The notes beneath the pieces were generated by a model. The model did no database searches. It was given only the letters and a program-made list of their open reading frames with translations, and was not told the DNA's origin. From NCBI GenBank assembly GCA_036278935.1, contig DASUKA010000092.1:1-13916 (forward strand): a DNA stretch of 13,916 nt. The letters run 5' to 3'. The position numbers were made by a program, and so were the translations under genes. This DNA is from DASSNR01 sp036278935. Lineage in GTDB: Bacteria; Gemmatimonadota; Gemmatimonadetes; Gemmatimonadales; Gemmatimonadaceae. Shown piece by piece: positions 1 to 6,692 of this stretch; the first letter of the stretch is position 1, and every line of letters begins with the position of its first letter.

Positions 1-162
1 GACGCGATGGCAGCTCGTGATGCGGCCGGCCGCGAGCGCCAGCCAGCGCTCGCACCTGGCGTCGCTCGTCGCACGGTGACGGCGGAGCCACCCGGCTACT
101 TGCCCCCCGCCGAGCAGGAAGCGCAGTATCAGCAGCGTCAGACTGCGCCGATCGCAGCCTGA
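1..162 (+). CDS. C-terminal end of an unidentified protein (partial)
   Basis: Frame 1 is open from the first base to a TGA at 160-162, giving 53 residues that end in QRQTAPIAA. The segment is rich in Ala, Arg, Gln and Pro and has no recognisable motif or membrane segment; it looks like a disordered tail. It ends 18 bp before the ATG of the amidohydrolase on the same strand, so the two could be co-transcribed. The start lies outside the window and the function cannot be stated. It is also possible that this open frame is chance, because high-GC sequence gives long open frames. Confidence 0.5.
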   Translation, partial: DAMAARDAAGRERQPALAPGVARRTVTAEPPGYLPPAEQEAQYQQRQTAPIAA

Positions 163-170
163 ATCCCTTT

Positions 171-175
171 GGAGG
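171..175 (+). promoter_or_regulatory. Shine-Dalgarno deciding the amidohydrolase start
   Basis: GGAGG lies 5 nt before the ATG at 181. It supports that ATG over an in-frame TTG at 169, which would place the ribosome site inside the coding region and add four residues before the signal peptide. Confidence 0.75.
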
Positions 176-180
176 GCACG

Positions 181-1590
181 ATGAAGAGTGTTGCTGCGGT
201 GACCGCGGTGGTGGTGGTTCTCGGCACTGCGCCCATGACGGCGCATGCGCAGGCGAACAGATCTCGATCAGCGACGAAGGCGCCGCCGATCGTGCTGCAC
301 GCGGCGCGCCTGTTCGAGGTGGTACCTGGTACCATCATCTCTCCCGGCGAGGTGCTGGTGGAGGGCGGCCGCATTCGAGCCGTCGGCACGTCGGTGCCGC
401 ATCCGGCCGGAGTCAGGGTGATCGATCTGGGCGACCAGACGCTGATGCCGGGACTGATCGACGCCCACGTGCACCTGTTCCTGCACCCGGCCCCGCCTTC
501 GGAGGGCATGCAGACGGTGGACGAATCGACGCCTCAGCGAACGATCGAGGCAACGCTGGCGGCGAAGGCCGATCTGATGGCGGGCTTCACCTCCGAGCGC
601 GACATGGGCACGGAAGGCGCTGGCTCGGCGGATGCCGCCGTGCGCGATGCCATCAACGCGGGACTCATTCCCGGACCGCGGCTCCGCATCAGCGGCATGG
701 CGATCTCGATCCTGGGCGGGCATGAAGACGCGATCGGCTACAACCCGGCACAGCACGTACTGGGGAATGCCGACTACGCCAACGACACCGAGCAGCTGAT
801 CGAAACGATCCGTGAGCAGCACAAGGAAGGGTCGAGCTTCGTGAAGATCTACGTAACGGGACGCGACCGGATGGTGCCCGACAGCTCCGCTCCGTGCCTG
901 GGCGATCCGATCTGCGCGAAACTCGGCCTGGGCGCTCAAGCGGGCGATCCGCAGTTCTGGGACTTCCATACTCCGTACCAGTACACGGAGGCGCAGCTGC
1001 AGGCGGCCGTGGTCGAGGCGGCTCGACTGGGTACCAACGTTGGCGTGCACTGCCAGGGCGAGCCGGGCGCGCTGTTCGCCGCGGAAGCGGGAGTGGCGTC
1101 CATCGATCATGCGACGCAGCTCAGCGACCGGACGATGGCTATGATGAAGGCGAAGGCGATTTTCGCCGTGCCGACGTTCACCATCTTCAAGTACTTCGCG
1201 GACCACGCGGCGAGTCCGACGGCGGCGGCGCGCGAGAATGCGATGCTGGACTACAAGGTCCACGAGTTCAAGCGGCAGGTGGCGGCGGGAGTCCCGATGG
1301 GCGTGGGCACGGATGTGGGGCCGTTCCCGCACGGCACGCAGGCGCAGGAATTCGAGCTGATGGTGAAGTACGGGATGTCTCCGCTCGCCGTGCTGCAGGC
1401 TGATTACCTGAACGATCCGCGCATTCTGACGTGGCAGAACGAAGTGGGACAACTGAAGCCCGGATACTTTGCGGACGTGGTTGCGGTGCCCGGCAATCCG
1501 CTGCAGGACATTTCTGTGGTGGAGCACGTGCAGTTCGTGATGAAGGGCGGCGTCGTGTACAAGGGCGAGCGGACGGGCACCGGGGCGTAG
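181..1590 (+). CDS. Exported metal-dependent amidohydrolase (COG1228 type, imidazolonepropionase/Xaa-Pro dipeptidase-like)
   Basis: The product has 469 residues. Residues 1-24 form a Sec-type signal peptide (MKS, a hydrophobic stretch, then AHAQ), so the enzyme probably acts in the periplasm or outside the cell. A small beta domain (about 36-90, with VLVEGGRIRAVG) leads into the TIM barrel of the amidohydrolase superfamily. Visible metal-site residues are His96 and His98 (DAHVHLF), Lys222 as the candidate carboxylated lysine (SFVKIYVTG), His290 (GVHCQG), His310 (SIDHATQL) and Asp378 (GVGTDVGP). The C-terminal KPGYFADVVAVPGNPLQDI returns to the beta domain. Such enzymes hydrolyse amide bonds, often of Xaa-Pro or N-acyl dipeptides; the substrate cannot be read from sequence. 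An insert after Lys222 holds a cysteine pair (239, 245). The ATG at 181 is chosen for its Shine-Dalgarno site. Confidence 0.92.
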   Translation: MKSVAAVTAVVVVLGTAPMTAHAQANRSRSATKAPPIVLHAARLFEVVPGTIISPGEVLVEGGRIRAVGTSVPHPAGVRVIDLGDQTLMPGLIDAHVHLFLHPAPPSEGMQTVDESTPQRTIEATLAAKADLMAGFTSERDMGTEGAGSADAAVRDAINAGLIPGPRLRISGMAISILGGHEDAIGYNPAQHVLGNADYANDTEQLIETIREQHKEGSSFVKIYVTGRDRMVPDSSAPCLGDPICAKLGLGAQAGDPQFWDFHTPYQYTEAQLQAAVVEAARLGTNVGVHCQGEPGALFAAEAGVASIDHATQLSDRTMAMMKAKAIFAVPTFTIFKYFADHAASPTAAARENAMLDYKVHEFKRQVAAGVPMGVGTDVGPFPHGTQAQEFELMVKYGMSPLAVLQADYLNDPRILTWQNEVGQLKPGYFADVVAVPGNPLQDISVVEHVQFVMKGGVVYKGERTGTGA

Positions 1591-1717
1591 CGCCGGACGG
1601 GTGTACGGCGAGGCGCACGCATCATTCCCGACGACGCTCTGACAACACCCCTGCTCGTGCACGGCAAAAGCCTCGAAGCGGGCCATGAACGCATTCGGCC
1701 CGGGAAGCGGAGGTGCC

Positions 1718-2419
1718 ATGAGCGATCGCACGTCGCTGCGTCTGTCGGCCATACTGCTTGTCGTGGGGCAGGTCCTCTACATTGGGGTCACGCAGCTTCA
1801 TGCCGATGGGAACGCCAACGACCACGCCGCGGTATTCGCCGAGTACGCCCGGAGCGCGAGCTGGACCGCCGTGCATCTCGGTCAGTTCGTCGGCATGGCG
1901 ATCCTGCTCGCGGGATTGCTCGCCCTGTTCTTCGCCGTGGACGTTCAGGATTCGGTGGCGAGATGGGCAGGGCGATTCGGTGTCGCGGCAGCGGTGGCGG
2001 CGCTGGCACTGTACGGCGCGCTCCAGGCGGTGGATGGCGTCGCCCTCAAACAGGCCGTGAACGCGTGGGCGAGCGCCCCGGACGCCGAGAAGGCATCGCG
2101 CTTCGCGAGCGCCGAAGCCATCCGCTGGCTCGAGTGGGGAGTGAGGAGTTACCACACCATCGTGCTGGGCATCGCACTGCTCCTGTTCGCGGCAGCGGTC
2201 GCGCGAACAGCGTGGATCGCGCGGCCGATCGCCTACCTGATGGGGCTTTCCGGCCTCGTGTACCTGGTGCAGGGGTGGGTGGTGGGCTCGGAGGGCTTCT
2301 CGCGAACGGAGACCATCACTATTGTGGCGGCCTTCATCCTGGATCTCGTGTGGATGATCTGGCTGGTCGTCGTGGCGTGGCGGGTGCGGGGTTCGGAGGC
2401 CCCGGCCGGAGTGATGTGA
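1718..2419 (+). CDS. Six-helix integral membrane protein of unknown function
   Basis: The product has 233 residues. Hydrophobic segments lie near residues 7-25, 50-73, 86-106, 145-163, 168-188 and 199-221, which suggests six membrane helices. A polar loop (about 107-140, including LKQAVNAWASAPDAEKASRF) separates helices 3 and 4. A histidine-containing stretch (LHADGNANDHAAVFAEYA) lies between helices 1 and 2. I do not recognise a named family with confidence; it loosely resembles short DUF4386-like membrane proteins. The start at 1718 is preferred because GGAGG (1709-1713) precedes it by 4 nt; an in-frame ATG at 1685 has no such site and would add a polar extension before helix 1. It lies 127 bp after the amidohydrolase on the same strand, with no convincing promoter or terminator between them. 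Confidence 0.8.
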   Translation: MSDRTSLRLSAILLVVGQVLYIGVTQLHADGNANDHAAVFAEYARSASWTAVHLGQFVGMAILLAGLLALFFAVDVQDSVARWAGRFGVAAAVAALALYGALQAVDGVALKQAVNAWASAPDAEKASRFASAEAIRWLEWGVRSYHTIVLGIALLLFAAAVARTAWIARPIAYLMGLSGLVYLVQGWVVGSEGFSRTETITIVAAFILDLVWMIWLVVVAWRVRGSEAPAGVM

Positions 2420-2481
2420 TGCCGTCGGCTCCGAGTATCGGATCGGCCGCGGCTTCCAGCGCGAACGAGCGAAGGTGAGCC

Positions 2482-2522
2482 CGCGCAGCGATTCTCCTTG
2501 ATCGCGCGCAGCGATCCTCCTT
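2482..2522 (+). repeat. Tandem 18-bp direct repeat upstream of padR
   Basis: CGCGCAGCGATTCTCCTT at 2482-2499 recurs as CGCGCAGCGATCCTCCTT at 2505-2522, with one mismatch and a 23-bp period. It lies in the non-coding gap between the membrane-protein gene and the PadR gene, directly before the dyad array. It may be part of the regulatory region; no protein-binding role is shown. Confidence 0.7.
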
Positions 2523-2607
2523 CCTATTGACATTCGGGAGGAAAGAGGCGATCGTCCTCCTGTCATTCGGGAGGAAGACGCCATCGCCCTCCCGACAGTC
2601 GGGAGGG
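2522..2607 (+). promoter_or_regulatory. Candidate PadR operator array: three phased dyads ending in the padR ribosome site
   Basis: Three related elements carry the core CATTCGGGAGGAA (2531-2543 and 2564-2576) or CAGTCGGGAGGGA (2596-2608). Each sits on an imperfect dyad of about 21 bp centred at 2532, 2565 and 2597, so the spacings are 33 and 32 bp, close to three helical turns. The third is a perfect inverted repeat: CCCTCCCGAC (2587-2596), one A, then GTCGGGAGGG (2598-2607). A consensus-like TTGACA (2527-2532) overlaps the first element and could be a -35 box, but no good -10 box follows at normal spacing. PadR proteins are dimers that commonly repress their own operon, so autoregulation is the natural inference. 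The third dyad could also fold in mRNA and hide the Shine-Dalgarno site. Confidence 0.6.
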
Positions 2608-2612
2608 ACACT

Positions 2613-2954
2613 ATGGCCGCATCCGCCAGCACCGAGCAGGTGTTGCAGGGCACGCTCGACCTGCTCATCCTCAAGACGCTCTCGCTCGCCCCGATGCATG
2701 GATGGGGGCTCACCCACCGCATCGAGCAACTCTCCCAGGAGGCGCTCACGGTGGGCCAGGGCTCCATCTACCCGGCGCTCGTCCGGCTGGAGCAACGGGG
2801 GTGGATCGACACGGAGTGGCGCATCACCGAGAACAGCCGGCGCGCCAAGTACTACCGGCTCACCGCCGCAGGGCGACGCGCGCTGCGTCACGAGCGCGCG
2901 TCCTGGGACCGCTTCGTGAACGCGGTCGCTCTCGTCCTCGCCGCGGAGGGCTGA
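2613..2954 (+). CDS. PadR-family transcriptional regulator (permease-associated subfamily)
   Basis: The product has 113 residues, the usual size for short PadR proteins of the Acidobacterial type. An N-terminal helix (QGTLDLLILKTLS, 12-24) is followed by the winged helix: MHGWGLTHRIEQ (28-39), the putative recognition helix GSIYPALVRLEQRGWI (50-65) and the wing (SRRAKYYRLTAAGRRAL, 75-91). A final helix (about 92-110) would serve dimerisation. The ATG at 2613 is preceded by GGGAGGG (2601-2607), 5 nt away, which lies inside a perfect inverted repeat. The permease gene starts 4 bp after its stop, so the two almost certainly share a transcript. Regulators of this subgroup typically sit next to ADOP permeases; repression of its own operon is inferred, and the inducing signal is unknown. 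Confidence 0.93.
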   Translation: MAASASTEQVLQGTLDLLILKTLSLAPMHGWGLTHRIEQLSQEALTVGQGSIYPALVRLEQRGWIDTEWRITENSRRAKYYRLTAAGRRALRHERASWDRFVNAVALVLAAEG

Positions 2955-2958
2955 GCCG

Positions 2959-5667
2959 ATGCTCTCCCACGTGCATGCGGCGCTCGTGCGGTTCCGCGAG
3001 CTCTTCCGCCGCCGCTCCCGCTCGGCCGCCGAGCAGAACGAGGAGTTTGCGTTCCATCTCGACATGGAAATGGCGGAGAACATTCGCCGCGGGATGAGTG
3101 AAGCCGACGCCCGGCGCGCCGCTCTCCTGCGATTCGGCGGCACGCAGCGCTTCCGCGAGGAGGCGAGCGATGCGCGCGGCGTGGTCGCCCTCGACAATCT
3201 CGCGCGTGACGTACGCTTCGCGTTCCGCCGCCTGCACCGAGCGCCGGCGTTCGCCGCCGGCGTCATCGTCACCCTCGGGCTGGGGATCGGCGCCGCGGTG
3301 GGGATCGGGACTGTCGTCTACCGCGTGCTGCTCGGCGACCTCCCGTACGACAGGCCGGACCAACTGGTGCGCGTGGGCTTCGTCACTCCCGGGCTCGCCG
3401 GGGAGGGCGATCTGCAATCCGACGCCACGTATTTCCACTTCGCCAAGAGCGCGCGGTCCTTCACGGCGCTCGGTATGTACTGGACGAGCGACGAGCACAA
3501 CGTCACTGGCGGCGACGCTCCCGAGCGCGTGACCATCGCCATGATGACGCCGAACGTGTTCACCCTGCTCGGTGTGCGCCCGATCCTGGGCCGGCTCTTC
3601 ACGCCGGGCGATACCTCGTGGTATCAAGCGGGCCTTGGACCGATGCTCATCTCGGAGGACTTCTGGCGGCGGCGCTACGGAGCGGATTCGTCGATCATCG
3701 GCCGCCGTATCGACACCGACCTCACCTCGCGCGTCGTCATCGGCGTGCTGCCTCGCTCGTTCGCCTTCCCGACACCATCGGTCGACGTCTTCTATCCCGC
3801 ACCGGTACCCGTCAATCATCCGCAGATCACCGCACGCTCCTTGAGCGTGATCGGCCGCCTCCGCGAGGGTGTCAGTCCATCACGCGCCGAGGCTGAGCTC
3901 AATACACTGCTCCCATCGCTCTCGACACGCTTTCCGGCGATCACGCCCGACATGTTGCGGCGCAGCCGGGCGCACGTCTCCGTGGTGTCACTCAAAACCG
4001 CCACGGTGGCTCCGGTGCGCGACCAGCTCGTTCTCCTCGGTATCCTGGTCGCGGTCGTGCTGCTCATCGCGACGACCAACGTCGTGAACCTGTTCCTCCT
4101 CCGGACCGAGCGCGCGAGGCAGGAGATCGCCATCGCGCTCTCGCTCGGGGCAAGTCGCCTGGCGCTCGCGCGACGGTTCGTGCTCGAAGGGATTGTGCTC
4201 GGCACGGCATCCACGATTATCGCGCTCCCCGCCGCCGCCCTCGTGTTGTCCACGAAGTTCGGCTTCACGGAGCGCGAGATTCCGCGTCTGCACGAGGCCG
4301 CATTCACCTGGGAGACGGTCGCGCTCGTGTTCGGCTGCGCGGTGCTCATCGGCGCCGCCGTCGGGCTCATCGCGCTGACGCGCACAGGGGCGGCGGAGCT
4401 GATCGATCGGCTCCGTGCATCGCGCTCGACGTCGAGCGCCAGCTGGCGGCACGCGCAGAACGGCCTCGTCGCGCTCCAGGTGGCGATCGCGCTCGTGCTG
4501 CTCGTCGCGGCGGCGCTGCTCGGCCGCAGCTTCTGGAATCTGCGCAACGCCGACATCGGGTTTCGACCCGAGAGCGCGATGACGTTCCAGCTGTCGCTGC
4601 CATATGGTGAGGACGGCTATGCGTCATCGTACGGCAGGAGCTCCGCGTTCCACGCGAAGCTGGTCGACCGGCTGGCCGCGCTCCCTGGTGTCACGTCCGT
4701 CGGTGTCGCGCTGCGCCTTCCCCTCGCGAGTCGCGGCGTGCCGGATCTCGCCCTGCAACTCCGGGCCGGCAATGCGGTCGGGCGGCCGACAGTGGCGGCA
4801 GCCGCCAACATGGCGAGTGCCGACTACTTCCAGGCGATGGGCATCCCGCTGCTCGCTGGGCGGAGCTTCCGCGCGGGCGATCTACGCGGCACACCCGCGG
4901 TGATGGTGAGCCAACGCCTCGCCACCAGTCTCTTCGGGACGACCGACGTAGTCGGTCGCCACGTTGTGGGATCGGCCGTAGAGTCGCCTCAGAGGACGTT
5001 CACGGTCATCGGCGTGGTGGGCGACGTGCAGTGGGGGCGCATTGAGGATGGCTACGTCCCGATGCTGTACTTTCCCATCCTTCGCGACGGCGACGGGCTC
5101 CCGGCCGACAGCAACCCAGTATGGTACAGGCCGGTGGACGTGCAGTACGTGATACGGGGATCACAGCTGCCCACGGGACCGACGATTCAGCGAATCGTGA
5201 CGGAGCTCGACCCGCGCGTACCCGCGGCGAACATCCGCACGCTCGGCTCGATCGTCGCCGATGCCACGGCGCGCGTGCGTCTCACCATGCTGCTCATCGC
5301 CGTCGCCGGCACCGCCGCGCTGGTGCTGGCAGTGATCGGTGTGTACAGCGTGGTTGCGTACGCGGCGAGCGGACGGATGCGCGAGTTCGGCATCCGTCTG
5401 GCGCTCGGTGCCGCGCCCGCGCGCATCGGCCGTATGGTCCTCGGCGATGGGTTGAAGCTCGTGGCCATCGGCACGGTCGCCGGTCTCGTCGCGGCACTCG
5501 GTACCACGCGGTTCCTGCGCGCCTTGCTGTACGAGGTCACATCCACCAGCATTGCGGAGTTCGGCCTCGCGACGGTCGTGCTGGTGGTGGTCACGCTGTT
5601 CGCCATGCTTCTCCCGGCGCGTCGCGCGGCACGCACGCACCCCGCGGTAGTGCTCCGCAACGAGTAG
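2959..5667 (+). CDS. ADOP-type ABC transporter permease (duplicated MacB/FtsX-like)
   Basis: The product has 902 residues, within the range for Acidobacterial duplicated orphan permeases. Residues 1-85 form the cytoplasmic prefix domain typical of the family (EEFAFHLDMEMAENIRRGMS, then ARRAALLRFGG). A MacB-type unit follows: a membrane helix at about 98-122, a periplasmic domain at 125-350, and an FtsX core with helices near 355-381, 405-432 and 450-475. The second unit has a helix at 503-523, a periplasmic domain at about 530-770, and helices near 774-800, 830-848 and 868-886. Both FtsX cores keep the LGA motif (IAIALSLGASR, 390-400, and FGIRLALGAAPARIG, 810-824). No ATPase or adaptor gene is present nearby, as is usual for 'orphan' members. 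GGAGG at 2945-2949 lies 9 nt before the ATG. The role is probably efflux or envelope-related; the substrate is unknown. Confidence 0.95.
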   Translation: MLSHVHAALVRFRELFRRRSRSAAEQNEEFAFHLDMEMAENIRRGMSEADARRAALLRFGGTQRFREEASDARGVVALDNLARDVRFAFRRLHRAPAFAAGVIVTLGLGIGAAVGIGTVVYRVLLGDLPYDRPDQLVRVGFVTPGLAGEGDLQSDATYFHFAKSARSFTALGMYWTSDEHNVTGGDAPERVTIAMMTPNVFTLLGVRPILGRLFTPGDTSWYQAGLGPMLISEDFWRRRYGADSSIIGRRIDTDLTSRVVIGVLPRSFAFPTPSVDVFYPAPVPVNHPQITARSLSVIGRLREGVSPSRAEAELNTLLPSLSTRFPAITPDMLRRSRAHVSVVSLKTATVAPVRDQLVLLGILVAVVLLIATTNVVNLFLLRTERARQEIAIALSLGASRLALARRFVLEGIVLGTASTIIALPAAALVLSTKFGFTEREIPRLHEAAFTWETVALVFGCAVLIGAAVGLIALTRTGAAELIDRLRASRSTSSASWRHAQNGLVALQVAIALVLLVAAALLGRSFWNLRNADIGFRPESAMTFQLSLPYGEDGYASSYGRSSAFHAKLVDRLAALPGVTSVGVALRLPLASRGVPDLALQLRAGNAVGRPTVAAAANMASADYFQAMGIPLLAGRSFRAGDLRGTPAVMVSQRLATSLFGTTDVVGRHVVGSAVESPQRTFTVIGVVGDVQWGRIEDGYVPMLYFPILRDGDGLPADSNPVWYRPVDVQYVIRGSQLPTGPTIQRIVTELDPRVPAANIRTLGSIVADATARVRLTMLLIAVAGTAALVLAVIGVYSVVAYAASGRMREFGIRLALGAAPARIGRMVLGDGLKLVAIGTVAGLVAALGTTRFLRALLYEVTSTSIAEFGLATVVLVVVTLFAMLLPARRAARTHPAVVLRNE

Positions 5668-5788
5668 CCGCTCGAACGCGGCGAGACGCTCACGCTCACC
5701 CCGGACACGCTGCCGCCGCCGTTCCGGTAATGCGCTTCACGTGCGTGGCTTGGGATGTTCGAGGCGTCGCTCTCCGAAGAATGCCGAA

Positions 5789-5811
5789 TTCCGTAAAGCG
5801 AGTTACGTGAA
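5789..5811 (+). promoter_or_regulatory. Dyad element upstream of the methyltransferase gene
   Basis: TTC then CGTAA (5789-5796), a 6-nt spacer (AGCGAG), TTACG (5803-5807), one extra T, then GAA (5809-5811) form an inverted repeat with a single bulge. It lies about 85 bp before the start codon, in the 227-bp gap after the permease gene. It could be a regulator site; no promoter boxes were convincing and no terminator with a T-tract was seen in this gap, only a 5-bp stem at the permease stop (5667-5682). Confidence 0.3.
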
Positions 5812-5894
5812 GATCATGAGCACGTCCTGGAACGACGCGTTGCGCATAACGCGCGCGAGCGGGCTGCCAGGTGCGAACGAGGGAGGAGACGACA

Positions 5895-6554
5895 ATGTCG
5901 GAGCACACAGAACCCCGCGCTGACGATCCGTTCGGTGGCCGGCACCCCACCAGCCACGAACGGATGACCGGACTCCCGTGGGATGCGTCCTACCACGACG
6001 GCCCGGCACCGTGGGACATCGGCCGCCCGCAGCCGCCAATCGTGCGGGTGGCCTCCGACGGCGGGTTCGCCGGGGCGGTGCTCGACGTGGGATGCGGGAC
6101 GGGGGAGAACGCGCTGCACGTTGCCGCGTTGGGAATGTCCGTGCTCGGCGTGGACGTGGCGGAAACAGCGCTGGCGATCGCGCGCGAAAAGGCGACCGAC
6201 CGCGGGCTCGACGTGGAGTTCGTCGCGATGGACGCACTCCATCTCGAGCGCTTGGGGCGGAGCTTCGAGACAGTGATGGACTGCGGGCTGTTCCACACCT
6301 TCGACGCGGATGAGCGACCAGTCTACGTGGCGAGCCTGGCCTCGGTGACCGAGCACGATGCAACGCTGTATCTCCTCTGCTTCAGCGATGCCGGCCCCGA
6401 GACGGGCCCGCACCCCGTCATGGAGGAGGAGCTGCGAGCGGCGTTCGCCCCCGCGGCGGGATGGCACGTCGCCGCCCTCGCGCCCGATCGCGTGCAGACG
6501 CGATTTCACGACCACGGCGCACCAGCCTGGTTCGCGACCATCAAGCGGCTATAG
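5895..6554 (+). CDS. Class I SAM-dependent methyltransferase
   Basis: The product has 219 residues and no signal peptide, so it is cytosolic. Motif I is VLDVGCGTGE (62-71), the glycine-rich SAM loop. The acidic residue after strand 2 is in GVDVAE (85-90), the adenine-binding region is AMDALHLE (111-118), and strand 4 is VMDCGLFHTF (127-136). The segment before motif I, APWDIGRPQP (38-47), matches small-molecule methyltransferases that resemble thiopurine and heterocycle methylases, where it helps close the active site. The acceptor is unknown; an O-, N- or S-methylation of a small aromatic compound is an inference from that segment. ATG 5895 is preferred over the in-frame GTG at 5871 because GGGAGG (5881-5886) lies 8 nt upstream. 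It converges with the ankyrin gene. Confidence 0.9.
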   Translation: MSEHTEPRADDPFGGRHPTSHERMTGLPWDASYHDGPAPWDIGRPQPPIVRVASDGGFAGAVLDVGCGTGENALHVAALGMSVLGVDVAETALAIAREKATDRGLDVEFVAMDALHLERLGRSFETVMDCGLFHTFDADERPVYVASLASVTEHDATLYLLCFSDAGPETGPHPVMEEELRAAFAPAAGWHVAALAPDRVQTRFHDHGAPAWFATIKRL

Positions 6555-6638
6555 AGGGAGGGAGGCGCGAGGTCGACTGTGCACTGATGCGGGATAGATG
6601 GGGGTCACGACCACCTGGTGGCGATACGCGACAGGAGT

Positions 6639-6677
6639 GGCGGGCGGGGTGCACGGCGCCGCGCCGTCACGCCCGCC
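6639..6677. terminator. Hairpin between convergent genes, possible bidirectional terminator
   Basis: GGCGGGC (6639-6645) pairs with GCCCGCC (6671-6677). Inside lies a second perfect inverted repeat, ACGGCGC (6653-6659) and GCGCCGT (6661-6667). The two stems are joined through GTG/CAC with small bulges. It sits in the 138-bp gap between the methyltransferase stop (6554) and the ankyrin-gene stop (6693). There is no T-tract on either strand, so it is not a textbook intrinsic terminator. Confidence 0.4.
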
Positions 6678-6692
6678 CCATCGGCGCGCTCT

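Noticed and set aside
1591..1610. Terminator after the amidohydrolase gene
   Set aside because: CGCCG and CGGCG form only a 5-bp stem with a 10-nt loop and no T-tract, too weak to call.
1639..1667. Promoter for the six-helix membrane protein gene
   Set aside because: CTGACA at 1639-1644 resembles a -35 box, but the sequence at 17-bp spacing (CGGCAA) does not resemble a -10 box.
268..1752. 494-residue - strand frame opposite the amidohydrolase
   Set aside because: It is Arg/His-rich without motifs and lies antisense to a gene with all expected metal ligands.
2482..2607. Possible CRISPR array
   Set aside because: There are only two or three short, imperfect copies with no unique spacers of regular length and no cas genes. 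Regulatory dyads explain it better.
2527..2919. Overlapping TTG-started frame covering the padR leader and gene
   Set aside because: It begins at the TTG of the TTGACA box and reads padR in another frame; the product is Ser/Arg/Pro-rich and motif-free.
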